This document shows, piece by piece, positions 7,955 through 17,180 of a DNA stretch of 64,000 bases. A model generated the notes under the pieces. The model saw only the letters and a program-made list of their open reading frames with translations. It searched no databases and was not told the origin of the DNA. The stretch is taken from assembly GCF_900101525.1 (NCBI RefSeq), contig NZ_FMZD01000001.1:1-64000 (forward strand). The letters run 5' to 3'. The number at the start of each line of letters is the position of its first letter. Within the stretch, counting starts at the first letter, position 1. Both the position numbers and the translations under genes were made by a program. Origin of the DNA: Marinilactibacillus psychrotolerans (lineage in GTDB: Bacteria; Bacillota; Bacilli; Lactobacillales; Carnobacteriaceae_A).

Positions 7955-8891
7955 ATCGTATTCCTCTCTCTAAATGACTACCAGCGCCCGTCAGATAATT
8001 CAAACTTTTCATTCTTTGTTTTCCTGACGGCTGGATTTCATATAATGCTAATAAAGTATTCCCTCCACAGGCTACAATAATTGCATCTTTTCTGATTTCT
8101 TCAATAACTCCTGGATTTTCCGTGGCTTTTTGTTCAAGGGGTTCAACTGACCATACTTTAAATCGTTTTCCTTCAAGAATTGTATGCGCACCTGGAAAAG
8201 GTCTTAATCCTCTTACCATATTATCGATCTGTGAAGCTGTCTTGCTCCAGTTTATTTTTTCTTGTTCAGAATCAATCATTGGTGCGTATGTTACTTCTTC
8301 TGTATTTTGAGGTATAGAGTCATTCGATTGATCGAATATAGAAGGAAGTGTTTCAATCAGGCAATCTCTTCCTAAGATACTAAGCTTTTCAAACATTGTA
8401 CCTACGTCATCTTGTCTAAAGATTGGTATAGAACATTGTGCGATGATATTACCCGCATCCATCTCTTTTTCCATATACATTATTGTGACTCCTGTTTCTT
8501 TATCTCCATTGATAATTGCTGAATGGATCGGAGCCGCACCACGATATTTCGGAAGTAAAGATGCATGAACATTAATTGCTTTTAAAGTAGGCGCTTTTAG
8601 GAGCTTTGTTGGGACATATTGACCATATGCTGCAGTGACGATAAGATCTGGCTTTAAATCTAAGAGCTCTTTCATCTCTTCAGAACCAGATAGTTTTTCA
8701 GGTTGAAATAGAGGCAATTCCAATTCTATAGCTGCTTGTTTAACTGGCGGTGGGGTTACAATCTTTTTACGCCCCACTTTTCGGTCTGGTTGAGTGACTA
8801 CAGCAACAATCGCTACTTGTTCAAGTGCCGCTAACGCTTCTAATATTGGTACTGAAAAATGTGGTGTTCCCATAAATATTATTTTATACAC
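7944..8891 (-). CDS. fmt: Methionyl-tRNA formyltransferase
   Basis: Formylates initiator Met-tRNA using 10-formyl-tetrahydrofolate. 315 residues. N-terminal Rossmann domain with F-M-G-T-P-H-F-S and V-V-T-Q-P-D-R. The catalytic set is I-N-V-H-A-S-L-L-P-K-Y-R-G-A-A-P-I (Asn, His, about 107-123) plus the later D of M-D-A-G-N-I. A C-terminal OB-type tRNA-binding domain begins near residue 205. It lies between priA and rsmB, 20 bases after the priA stop. The deformylase gene def at 63.2 kb acts later on the same formyl group. Confidence 0.96.
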   Translation of the reverse strand: MYKIIFMGTPHFSVPILEALAALEQVAIVAVVTQPDRKVGRKKIVTPPPVKQAAIELELPLFQPEKLSGSEEMKELLDLKPDLIVTAAYGQYVPTKLLKAPTLKAINVHASLLPKYRGAAPIHSAIINGDKETGVTIMYMEKEMDAGNIIAQCSIPIFRQDDVGTMFEKLSILGRDCLIETLPSIFDQSNDSIPQNTEEVTYAPMIDSEQEKINWSKTASQIDNMVRGLRPFPGAHTILEGKRFKVWSVEPLEQKATENPGVIEEIRKDAIIVACGGNTLLALYEIQPSGKQRMKSLNYLTGAGSHLERGIRFGE

Positions 8892-8911
8892 GTTATCTCT
8901 CCTTTAACAAA

Positions 8912-11329
8912 TTATATGAAGTTCATTGGCTGTGAATCAATCGAAATAAACAATCCTTTAGCTTGATCCTTTTGGGTTCTAGCTAATAATTCATGTAGTC
9001 GATTTGATAGAGCTTCTTCTTTTTTATACTTTATGATGACTTGAAAGTGATATCGATTATGAGTTCTAGCAATTGATTTTGGTGTTGGCCCTAAAATAAT
9101 TGCTTTATCACTTAAAACTGGCCTTATGAAATGAATAAACTCTCCAATTTTTTTAGCTGCAGTCATCTCATTCTCATGACTGACAGAGATTCTAACTAAA
9201 AAATAATAGGGACTGTAATCACTTAAATGCCGTAAATGCATTTCTCTTTTATAAAAAGAATCATAATCATGTTTTTTTGCATATTGAATAGCATAATGTT
9301 CCGGATTAAAGGATTGAACATAGACTTTTCCAATTTTTTCTGCACGGCCTGCACGGCCACTAACTTGTGTCAATAACTGAAAGGTTCTTTCCGCAGATCT
9401 GAAATCGGGCAAACCTAAAGAAGTATCTGCATTGATTACTCCTACTAAAGTAACGTCTGGAAAATCTAATCCCTTAGCAATCATTTGCGTTCCAAGCAAA
9501 ATGTCTGCTTTTTTATCTCCAAAATCTTTTAAAAGCCGCTCATGAGCTCCTTTACGTCTTGTTGTATCCACATCCATACGAATAATTCTTGCTTCTGGAA
9601 ACAATCCGTTTAGTTCTTCTTGCACTTTTTGAGTTCCTGTTCCAAAATACCGTATACTTTTACTCTGACAATTAGGACAGATTGCTGGGATACCTTCTTC
9701 ATGGCCACAGTAATGACATTTCATTGTTTTTGTATCCATATGCAAAGTTTGAGAGATATCGCAATTTGGACACCCTAACACAAACCCACAATCCCTACAC
9801 ATGACAAATGAAGAATACCCTCTTCTATTTAACATTAAGACAGACTGTTCTTTTTTTTCGAGACGTTCTTTAATTGCAGCTTGCAGGCTTAAAGAAAAAT
9901 TACTGCGGTTCCCTTTTTTTGCCTCTTCTCTCATATCAATAACTGAAACTTCAGGCAAAGCTTTTTTATTCGCTCTTTCTTTTAATTCCAGTAAAGTGTA
10001 AACGCCTTTACTGGCACGAGCACTAGATTCTAATGAAGGTGTAGCACTTCCTAAGATAACTGGACAATGGTGATATGCGCCTCTCCATATCGCAATATCT
10101 CGAGCATGATACCTTGGGTTTTCTTCTTGTTTATAGCTTGTCTCATGTTCTTCATCAATAATGATCAATCCAATTTTTTTAAGAGGAGCAAATACACTGG
10201 ATCTTGCCCCTACAACAACTGAAGCTTCTCCATTATTGATTTTTCTCCATTCATCATACTTTTCCCCTTCAGATAATCCGCTGTGTAAAACAGCCACCTT
10301 TTCTCCAAAGCGACTTTTAAAACGATAAACCATCTGAGGCGTTAAAGCAATTTCCGGTACTAGCATCAATGCCCCCTGATTTTCATCAAGTACTTTAGAG
10401 ATAGTTTGTAGATAAACTTCTGTTTTCCCACTACCCGTAATGCCTTTTAACAAAAATACCTCATGTACATTTTCAGCCATTTTATTTGAAATTTTATTAT
10501 AAGCTATTTGCTGATCTGGATTAAGCATTAAGGCAGTCGTTGTCTCAATTTGTACATTTTTAAATGGGTCACGGTAGACTTCTACATCTTTAAGCTGGCA
10601 CCATCCTTTATTTTCAGCGGCCTTGAGGGTTGATAAAGTAATACCATATTCTTCAGTCAACCATTTAACATCAAGCCATTCTCCAGAGTCGATTGACTGT
10701 AAAACATTGATCAAGTCAATTTGACGTTTAGCATTCGCTCTTAATCCTTCTCTAATTTCTTCCAGTTGTTCAAAACTAAGTTTTGAAGTAACTTTTTTTA
10801 TTGTTTTTTTTGTACGCTTATCTTTTACTTCGTAGTTCACTTCGACTTTTCCTTGTGCTTTGAGTTCTAACATTAACTTCACGAGATCACGATCAATAAC
10901 TTCTTCCCACGTCAACTCCTGTTTACCCCTGAACACTTCAAATAAAGTTTCTTCTTCTAGATCATCTATTAGAGAAATTTTCTTTTCGTATTTCGCTCTT
11001 AAAACTGCCGGCAGCATCGTCTGGTAACAACTAATTCGAAAGCTGAACGTCTCCTTAGCCATAAATCCTCCGAGATCAATCAACTCTGTATTTAAAACAG
11101 GCATTAAATCCATTAGTTGATCAATTTTCTTTAATTCGCCATTATAATCTGACGTTTCAAATCGATTTATAACAAAGCCTTGCACTAATCTAGAGCCATT
11201 TCCAAAAGGAACTACAACGCGCATGCCTGATACTAGTCGATGTTCAAACTCTTTAGGTATTTCATAGTGAAATGGTTTATTTGTTTGCAGTACTGGAACA
11301 TCTACAATTACTTCCGCTATATGAGGCAT
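8912..11329 (-). CDS. priA: Primosomal protein N', replication restart helicase
   Basis: A 3'-5' helicase that rebuilds the replisome at stalled forks. 805 residues. N-terminal 3'BD and winged-helix domains (about 1-250) precede the helicase core: G-I-T-G-S-G-K-T-E-V (Walker A, about 295) and I-I-D-E-E-H (DEEH box). Then comes a zinc module with eight cysteines in four pairs (C-x2-C-G, C-x2-C, C-x2-C-G, C-x2-C, about 515-560). Motifs V-VI include G-T-Q-M-I-A-K-G-L-D-F and Q-V-S-G-R-A-G-R. It lies 13 bases after coaBC and 20 before fmt, the conserved coaBC-priA-fmt order. Confidence 0.97.
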   Translation of the reverse strand: MPHIAEVIVDVPVLQTNKPFHYEIPKEFEHRLVSGMRVVVPFGNGSRLVQGFVINRFETSDYNGELKKIDQLMDLMPVLNTELIDLGGFMAKETFSFRISCYQTMLPAVLRAKYEKKISLIDDLEEETLFEVFRGKQELTWEEVIDRDLVKLMLELKAQGKVEVNYEVKDKRTKKTIKKVTSKLSFEQLEEIREGLRANAKRQIDLINVLQSIDSGEWLDVKWLTEEYGITLSTLKAAENKGWCQLKDVEVYRDPFKNVQIETTTALMLNPDQQIAYNKISNKMAENVHEVFLLKGITGSGKTEVYLQTISKVLDENQGALMLVPEIALTPQMVYRFKSRFGEKVAVLHSGLSEGEKYDEWRKINNGEASVVVGARSSVFAPLKKIGLIIIDEEHETSYKQEENPRYHARDIAIWRGAYHHCPVILGSATPSLESSARASKGVYTLLELKERANKKALPEVSVIDMREEAKKGNRSNFSLSLQAAIKERLEKKEQSVLMLNRRGYSSFVMCRDCGFVLGCPNCDISQTLHMDTKTMKCHYCGHEEGIPAICPNCQSKSIRYFGTGTQKVQEELNGLFPEARIIRMDVDTTRRKGAHERLLKDFGDKKADILLGTQMIAKGLDFPDVTLVGVINADTSLGLPDFRSAERTFQLLTQVSGRAGRAEKIGKVYVQSFNPEHYAIQYAKKHDYDSFYKREMHLRHLSDYSPYYFLVRISVSHENEMTAAKKIGEFIHFIRPVLSDKAIILGPTPKSIARTHNRYHFQVIIKYKKEEALSNRLHELLARTQKDQAKGLFISIDSQPMNFI

Positions 11330-11342
11330 GAATGTCCTCCTT

Positions 11343-12539
11343 TCAGCCTAATTGTTCAATTACTAATTCAATGATACGTTCAGCAATCTTAGATTTATCA
11401 GAAAGTGATATTAAAACTGGATCATCTTGTTTTGAATAAATAACTACTTCATTTTTATTAGAGTGGAAGCCTCTATCTTTTTTGCTTACATCATTTGCTA
11501 CAATAAAATCAACATTTTTTTCTGTTAATTTCTTCAAAGCATATTCTTCTATATTTTCAGTTTCAGCTGCAAACCCTACTAATAATTGATGCGTCTTCTT
11601 TTGGCCCATTTCTTTTAAAATATCTTTTGTTTTCTTTAATTCAATCGATAACTGTTCTGTTTTCTTCATTTTTTGATTTTCCTGTTTCACTGGTGTATAA
11701 TCAGAAACCGCTGCTGCCATAATTAATACATTTATATTATCAAAATTTGCATCAACTACTTCATACATTTCTTGAGCAGATTCTACCTTAACTTTCTTGA
11801 TCTGACTATGGACAGCTAACTCACTAGCTGTAACAAGAGTAACTTCTGCTCCTTTTTTCATTGCTGCTTCTGCGATAGCATGTCCCATTTTGCCCGATGA
11901 GTCATTCGATATATACCTGACTGGATCAATTCTTTCTTTCGTGCCTCCAGCAGTAACAATTATTTTTTTTCCCTGCAAAGGAAGATTATCACTCTGATTG
12001 ATTATAAAGCCTTCGATTTCATCAAGAATAACTGTACTATCAGGAAAGCGTCCTTTACCACTATAGCCTTCTGCTAAGAAACCAGTAGCGGGTTCCATAA
12101 TATAAACTCCACGTTTTTTAAGTATCTCTATATTTGTTTGAGTGGCAGGATGTTCATACATATGCTCATTCATAGCAGGAACAACGAAAATAGGGGTTGT
12201 TGTTGCTAAAAGTGCTGAAGTCACAAAATTATCTGCGGTTCCATTTGCTATTTTCGCAATCGTATTGGCAGTTGCTGGTGCAATTATAGATAACTCAGCC
12301 CAATCGGCATGGTGGATATGTTGTACATATTTTGGATCATCTTCAGAGAATGTGTCGACATGCACAGTTTGTTTACTCAGAACCTGAAAAGTAAGTGGAG
12401 AAATGAACTTCGTTGCTGAAGGGGTCATAGAAACTCTAACTTCGGCACCCAATTTCATTAGTTCTCTCATTAAACTAACCGACTTATAAGAGGCAATTCC
12501 TCCTGTAACATAAAAAGCTATTTTCATTTCGTTGAACAT
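11343..12539 (-). CDS. coaBC: Bifunctional phosphopantothenoylcysteine decarboxylase / synthetase
   Basis: Couples cysteine to 4'-phosphopantothenate (CoaB) and decarboxylates the product (CoaC, FMN) in CoA synthesis. The start is set at 12539 because GAGGG lies six bases upstream; the ORF extends to 12578 without a better site. 398 residues. CoaC domain 1-185: V-T-G-G-I-A-S-Y-K-S, His74 in Q-H-I-H-H-A-D-W, P-A-M-N-E-H-M. CoaB domain from 190: V-T-A-G-G-T-K-E-R-I-D-P-V-R and S-N-D-S-S-G-K-M-G. Odd: the CoaC motif usually reading A-C-G-x2-G-x-G is here A-E-G-Y-S-G-K-G (Glu157), so the usual catalytic cysteine is absent. coaD, a later step of the pathway, is at 52.5 kb. Confidence 0.94.
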   Translation of the reverse strand: MFNEMKIAFYVTGGIASYKSVSLMRELMKLGAEVRVSMTPSATKFISPLTFQVLSKQTVHVDTFSEDDPKYVQHIHHADWAELSIIAPATANTIAKIANGTADNFVTSALLATTTPIFVVPAMNEHMYEHPATQTNIEILKKRGVYIMEPATGFLAEGYSGKGRFPDSTVILDEIEGFIINQSDNLPLQGKKIIVTAGGTKERIDPVRYISNDSSGKMGHAIAEAAMKKGAEVTLVTASELAVHSQIKKVKVESAQEMYEVVDANFDNINVLIMAAAVSDYTPVKQENQKMKKTEQLSIELKKTKDILKEMGQKKTHQLLVGFAAETENIEEYALKKLTEKNVDFIVANDVSKKDRGFHSNKNEVVIYSKQDDPVLISLSDKSKIAERIIELVIEQLG

Positions 12540-12568
12540 GTTTATCCCTCGATTCATTACTTTCTTGT

Positions 12569-12597
12569 ATTTTACCAAGAAAATCCTTTCCTGTCTT
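12569..12597 (-). promoter_or_regulatory. Promoter candidate for the coaBC-priA-fmt... run
   Basis: Minus strand: AAGACA (12597-12592), 17-bp spacer, then an extended -10 TGG-TAAAAT (12574-12569). It lies 30 bases before the chosen coaBC start and after the rpoZ terminator. Confidence 0.5.
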
Positions 12598-12650
12598 TAT
12601 CTCAATATTTTATGTCTTTTAAAAAACTGATTCACAAGATTCATTTCATA

Positions 12651-12725
12651 AAAAAACCTCTGCTAATTACTTTTGCTAAAGGAGTGTAGACTTAAGCAAC
12701 GAATAATTACCTGCAGAGGTTTTTT
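12651..12725. terminator. Long bidirectional terminator after gmk-rpoZ
   Basis: AAAAAACCTCTGC (12651-12663) pairs perfectly with GCAGAGGTTTTTT (12713-12725). The 49-base interior folds further (TAATTA with TAATTA, and TTGCTTAAG with CTTTAGCAA, one mismatch), making one extended hairpin. Runs of T flank both sides. Confidence 0.75.
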
Positions 12726-12739
12726 AAATTGGACTTGAT

Positions 12740-12952
12740 TTATTTACGGACACTATCAGGATCTAAGACAATATCGCCAGATTCTATTTCTTCTAGTGCT
12801 TTTCCAACATTTTTTGTTGATACATACTCATCTAATAGTTCTACATTCTTACCATCCTGCATTTCTTTAGCTCGCTTAGCTGCTAAAATGACTAATGAAT
12901 ATTTTGAATCTATTTTATCTAATAATTTATCTTGCGAAGGGTATAATAACAT
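12740..12952 (-). CDS. rpoZ: RNA polymerase omega subunit
   Basis: The small assembly subunit of RNA polymerase. 70 residues with the family core: [20 protein letters not shown] (about 9-28), then N-V-G-K-A-L-E-E-I at about 48. The start has M-L-L-Y-P-S, typical of Firmicutes omega. It sits one base after the gmk stop; the gmk-rpoZ pair ends at the structured terminator. Confidence 0.95.
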   Translation of the reverse strand: MLLYPSQDKLLDKIDSKYSLVILAAKRAKEMQDGKNVELLDEYVSTKNVGKALEEIESGDIVLDPDSVRK

Positions 12953-12953
12953 A

Positions 12954-13571
12954 TTACTCCATCTCCTCTATAATTTCTGCAAATTCTTTCAAGTTACGCG
13001 TAACTTTCAAGTGCTCACTCTCAATGATATTTCTTATTTTCCTTGCTGCATTATTGACCGTATCATTTTCTACTACATAGTCATAGTATTGAATTAACTT
13101 TAATTCTTCTACGGCTTTTGTCATACGTTTTTCAATCATTTCTTGAGTATCTGTTCCACGATTGACAATACGAGAGTTTAATTCTTCTAAATCAGGCGGA
13201 GATAAGAAAACAAAAATTCCTTCAGGCATTTTTTCTCTAACTTTTAATGCACCTTGAACTTCAATCTCTAAAAATACATCTCGTCCTTGATCTAGAGTTT
13301 TATTAACATACTCTAAAGGAGTCCCATAATAATTACCAACATATTCAGCATATTCAAGCAGTCCATCTTTTTGAATCAAATACTCAAATTGTTCCTTTGT
13401 GCGGAAATAATAGTCTACACCATCAATTTCGCCTTCTCTTTGTTTTCTAGTAGTCATAGAAACAGAGTAATCAAAATCATTATTATAATTATCAAAAATG
13501 GCTTTTCTAACTGTTCCTTTCCCCACACCGGAAGGTCCAGATAAAACAATCAGTAATCCTCGCTCAGTCAT
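12954..13571 (-). CDS. gmk: Guanylate kinase
   Basis: Phosphorylates GMP to GDP with ATP. 205 residues, the family length. P-loop [11 protein letters not shown] at about 10-20; GMP-binding S-V-S-M-T-T-R (about 37), G-V-D-Y-Y-F and [13 protein letters not shown]; then E-I-E-V-Q-G-A. Clusters with rpoZ and lies just before coaBC, as in most Firmicutes. A GGAAG ribosome binding site precedes the ATG. Confidence 0.96.
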   Translation of the reverse strand: MTERGLLIVLSGPSGVGKGTVRKAIFDNYNNDFDYSVSMTTRKQREGEIDGVDYYFRTKEQFEYLIQKDGLLEYAEYVGNYYGTPLEYVNKTLDQGRDVFLEIEVQGALKVREKMPEGIFVFLSPPDLEELNSRIVNRGTDTQEMIEKRMTKAVEELKLIQYYDYVVENDTVNNAARKIRNIIESEHLKVTRNLKEFAEIIEEME

Positions 13572-13660
13572 TATTACTTCCTTCCCAAAACAATTCTATC
13601 GGTTGAAACCTTATCCTCAATTTTAACACATAATCGAGTCGTTTGGGGAATTATTTAAAT

Positions 13661-15022
13661 TTATTCTTTTATTTTTTTCTTTAAGTATAAAATGTATAAA
13701 GCTAACGCAAAAGAAAATGGTTTAATAAATATAATTGTTTTAAATAACTTATCTGGAAATTCGTCATTTGATTGTTCTAACGTTTCCAATATAAAAAGTG
13801 TCATATGTCGATTAGAAACAAACGGGATTTTTTCTTTAAATTTTTCTGCCCATTCTTTTCCGCTCAAATGAAATTCAGGTACTAGATCTCCATATAAATT
13901 AAATGTTTCCTCTTTCTGTAATCTTTTAACTCTTTTCAGTATTGCTAACTGAAAATTCTCAACGGTATACACTTTTTCAGGTAATATACGAAAAATTCTA
14001 CCCGCAAGTTCCATCATTGCTAAAGGTAGAGTATTTTTATCTACTTGTTTATTCCATTTATCTGAAAGTTCCTTGATTAAAAGTAATTGATAGTCTTCAT
14101 CGAAAAATAATTCTAATTTATTCTTCGGATTATTTAAAGTTAATAATTCATTTAATGCGAGATAAAACTTACAATTTTCAGTTTTTATAAGATCTTTTCC
14201 AAAAGTATACCAATATCCTTGAAATCGTTCCGCTGACTTCATTGTTTCCAGATATCCTAATTGTATATTTAGAGATGTTCTTTTTTTGTGAAAAAACAGG
14301 TAATCTCCTAAAGACCATTCTGTTCTAATCCATAAAGTTGGAACAGTTTCAATATGGTGTTTTGTTCTTAGAAAGCCTGGACCTTGTACATCTACTATAA
14401 TTAACTTATCTGGATTTTTTTTTAACACCATTTCGTAAGGTATATGATTTAAATACCCACCATCCATATATGGGATTCCTTCAATATAGATTTTTTCCAT
14501 AGCTGGGTAAAGAGATGAACTAGCAAGTAAGAATTTACTTAAGCTATTTCTAGGAATATCTTGTAGATAAAAAAATTCAATTTTATTTTTTTTACCATTT
14601 GTCACTGATAATCCAAACTCAATGGGCGACTGTCGAAGAATCTCTTCGTCATGAATATATTGATTGATCAAATTACTCAAAGGTTCTGAACTGAAGCCTT
14701 GCTTCTTAATCGCTTTAATAAGAAAACCACTAATTGTGCGCTGATAATCTTTAAAGCTTTTAATGCTCAAAGGAAACTTATAATCTAGAATTTTAGATCC
14801 TTCAATATCAAGCCACATTTTTTCTGCATCTAAAACATTTCCTTGCAACATTAATGCACCATTTAATGCACCCACCGATGTTCCTGTAATTATATCCGGT
14901 TTATAATCCAGCTCATCTAGAGCTTTCCATACGCCAACTTCAAAAGCGCCTCTAGCACCACCACCGCCTAGAACTAAAGCAGTCTTCTCACCTTCTTTTA
15001 TATTAAAAAATTCTTTAGACAA
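13661..15022 (-). CDS. Patatin-like phospholipase family protein
   Basis: A probable cytosolic or membrane-associated acyl hydrolase of the patatin/RssA class. 453 residues. The N-terminal oxyanion loop G-G-G-G-A-R-G-A (about 18-25), the nucleophile elbow G-T-S-V-G (Ser, about 48) and the D-G-G of Y-M-D-G-G (about 187) form the Ser-Asp dyad. The C-terminal half (about 250-430) is helical and unassigned. A hydrophobic tail F-S-F-A-L-A-L-Y-I-L-Y-L ending in a Lys-rich segment could anchor it to the membrane. It is a separate unit: the ntp terminator lies upstream and about 90 bp separate it from gmk. No clear terminator of its own was seen. Substrate unknown. Confidence 0.85.
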   Translation of the reverse strand: MSKEFFNIKEGEKTALVLGGGGARGAFEVGVWKALDELDYKPDIITGTSVGALNGALMLQGNVLDAEKMWLDIEGSKILDYKFPLSIKSFKDYQRTISGFLIKAIKKQGFSSEPLSNLINQYIHDEEILRQSPIEFGLSVTNGKKNKIEFFYLQDIPRNSLSKFLLASSSLYPAMEKIYIEGIPYMDGGYLNHIPYEMVLKKNPDKLIIVDVQGPGFLRTKHHIETVPTLWIRTEWSLGDYLFFHKKRTSLNIQLGYLETMKSAERFQGYWYTFGKDLIKTENCKFYLALNELLTLNNPKNKLELFFDEDYQLLLIKELSDKWNKQVDKNTLPLAMMELAGRIFRILPEKVYTVENFQLAILKRVKRLQKEETFNLYGDLVPEFHLSGKEWAEKFKEKIPFVSNRHMTLFILETLEQSNDEFPDKLFKTIIFIKPFSFALALYILYLKKKIKE

Positions 15023-15129
15023 TCTCAGTCCCTCCTTATTAGTACAGAACTATGCTTAAAATTATTGATATATTTAGCACGCCCGTATTACATTGTTACA
15101 AATAGAATCAGTACCTATGTATGATAAAA

Positions 15130-15158
15130 AAGGTATCGATAATAATTATCGATACCTT
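15130..15158 (-). terminator. Terminator of the V-ATPase operon
   Basis: AAGGTATCGATAA (15130-15142) pairs perfectly with TTATCGATACCTT (15146-15158) across a 3-base loop. The minus strand continues into T6. It lies 10 bases after the ntpD stop. Confidence 0.9.
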
Positions 15159-15168
15159 CCTTTAAAAA

Positions 15169-15798
15169 CTATCCCATATCTTTTACTTTCATCAAACGAG
15201 TAATGGAAGCACGTTCCGCTTCATCTAATTTCATTTGAATAAAGTAAATTGTCTCTTCAAGTTGTGGAATCGTCATGAATTCAAGTGCATTTACACGACG
15301 TCTAGTTTTTTCGATTTCATCTGCCATCAATTGACATGTTTTTTCAATTTCCGCTAATTGAAGCATATCTGGCATTACTTCGATCAAGTATTGAAAAGTC
15401 AAATCTAATTCACCATTTGAATTTAAATATCCATAACTTAAGTCTTCGAGATCATCTGCGTTCTCATTATATTGAAAATGCATTTGCGGCACACGAACAC
15501 TCATAATATTTTTCTGATCAATATTTAAATTAACACTTTGGCTAGGAACAGCCATCAATTCTTCAATAAAGTTTTCATGAAGAAGTGATTTGGCCATTGC
15601 AAATGATTGCATTGCTTTTTCTAATTTATCTTCCACTTCGATACGCAATTCGTTATTTTGACGAATCAACGTAATGAAACGTCTCATCAGTTCATCTTGC
15701 TTATCTTTGAGGAGTTTATGCCCTCTGGAAGCTAACGAAAGACGATCTTTCAGGTTAGATAGTTCCATTCGAGTGGGGTTGACATTTAACTTAGCCAT
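15169..15798 (-). CDS. ntpD: V-type ATPase subunit D (central shaft)
   Basis: The central rotor shaft that turns inside the A3B3 head. 209 residues, almost all helical: two long coiled-coil helices (about 1-75 and 130-205), starting with the family signature [14 protein letters not shown]-x-R-L. Last gene of the operon, five bases after ntpB and followed by a strong terminator. The extra E. hirae genes ntpH and ntpJ (K+ transport) that follow ntpD there are absent here. Confidence 0.95.
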   Translation of the reverse strand: MAKLNVNPTRMELSNLKDRLSLASRGHKLLKDKQDELMRRFITLIRQNNELRIEVEDKLEKAMQSFAMAKSLLHENFIEELMAVPSQSVNLNIDQKNIMSVRVPQMHFQYNENADDLEDLSYGYLNSNGELDLTFQYLIEVMPDMLQLAEIEKTCQLMADEIEKTRRRVNALEFMTIPQLEETIYFIQMKLDEAERASITRLMKVKDMG

Positions 15799-15803
15799 TT
15801 ACC

Positions 15804-17180
15804 TCACTCTCCTTTTGGTAAATATTTGTCCAGCATATCATCTTTGATACGTTTTAGTTCAGTACGTGGTAAGACTTTCAATAAGTCCCATCCTAAATCA
15901 AGCGTTTCTTGAATCGAACGATTCGTGTAGTTTCCTTGGTTTACGTACTCTTTTTCAAATTTATTTGTAAATTCAACGTACTTACGGTCACTTTTAGATA
16001 AGGCCGCTTCACCAAGTACTGCAGATAATTCTTTCGCTTCTTTACCTTGAGCATACGCTGAGAAAATCTGGTTCATTGTAGCAGCGTGGTCTTCACGCGT
16101 CTTACCTTCACCAGTTCCTTTATCTTTCAGACGAGAAAGAGAAGGTAAAACATCGATTGGTGGTTGATAACCTTGGTTATACAAATCACGAGAAAGAATA
16201 ATTTGTCCTTCCGTAATATATCCAGTTAAATCGGGAATCGGATGTGTTATATCTTCTTCTGGCATTGTAAGAATAGGAATCTGTGTAACAGACCCTTTAG
16301 ATCCTTCCAGACGACCAGCACGCTCATATAAGGTTGCCAAGTTTGTGTAAAGATAACCAGGATATCCACGACGCCCTGGAACTTCACGCCTAGCTGCTGA
16401 GATTTCACGAAGTGCCTCAGCATAGTTGGTCATGTCAGTCATGATTACTAATACATGCATATCTTTCTCAAATGCTAGATATTCAGCTGCTGTAAGCGCC
16501 ATACGAGGTGTGGCAATACGTTCGATTGCAGGATCATCTGCCAAGTTGACAAACAATACTGAACGATCAATCGCACCAGTTTTCTTGAAATCTTCCATGA
16601 AGAATTCAGCTTCTTCAAATGTAATACCAATAGCAGCAAATACAACAGCAAACTTATCATCAGCGTTTGTAACTTTAGCTTGTCTTGCAATTTGAGCTGC
16701 TAATTCTTTGTGTGGTAAACCAGATGCTGAAAATACTGGTAATTTTTGACCACGAACTAATGTGTTTAAGTGGTCAATGGTTGAAATTCCTGTCTGGATA
16801 AATTCATCAGGATAGTTACGAGCAATAGGATTGATCGCAATACCATTGATATCTAAACTTTTTTCAGGGATCAAGTCTGGCCCACCATCATTCACACGAC
16901 CCATTCCGTCAAAAGTACGTCCGATCATATCTTCAGATACATCTAATGATAACGGCTTACCAAGAAAACGTACTTTTGTATCTTTCAAGTTAATTCCTGT
17001 TGATCCTTCAAATAACTGAACAACAGCATTATCTCCATCGATTTCAAGTACTTGTCCACGTCTTCTTGTACCATCTTGAAGTTCAATATCAACAAGTTCA
17101 TCATATTTAACCCCTTCAACTCCAGTAACAGTCATCAAAGGTCCTACTATTTCGGAAACTGTTTTATACTCTTTAAGCAT
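15804..17180 (-). CDS. ntpB: V-type ATPase subunit B
   Basis: The non-catalytic B subunit of the V1 head. 458 residues: N-terminal beta barrel (about 1-75) with V-x-G-V-K-Y-D-E-L, a central domain with [14 protein letters not shown] (degenerate P-loop region at about 145-160) and [18 protein letters not shown] (about 275), then a C-terminal helical domain. The start overlaps the ntpA stop by 8 bases, consistent with coupled 1:1 synthesis of A and B. Confidence 0.97.
   Translation of the reverse strand: MLKEYKTVSEIVGPLMTVTGVEGVKYDELVDIELQDGTRRRGQVLEIDGDNAVVQLFEGSTGINLKDTKVRFLGKPLSLDVSEDMIGRTFDGMGRVNDGGPDLIPEKSLDINGIAINPIARNYPDEFIQTGISTIDHLNTLVRGQKLPVFSASGLPHKELAAQIARQAKVTNADDKFAVVFAAIGITFEEAEFFMEDFKKTGAIDRSVLFVNLADDPAIERIATPRMALTAAEYLAFEKDMHVLVIMTDMTNYAEALREISAARREVPGRRGYPGYLYTNLATLYERAGRLEGSKGSVTQIPILTMPEEDITHPIPDLTGYITEGQIILSRDLYNQGYQPPIDVLPSLSRLKDKGTGEGKTREDHAATMNQIFSAYAQGKEAKELSAVLGEAALSKSDRKYVEFTNKFEKEYVNQGNYTNRSIQETLDLGWDLLKVLPRTELKRIKDDMLDKYLPKGE

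Noticed and set aside
12729-13097. 122-codon plus-strand ORF opposite rpoZ and gmk
   Set aside because: It is the shadow of two certain genes on the other strand and has no ribosome binding site or family resemblance.
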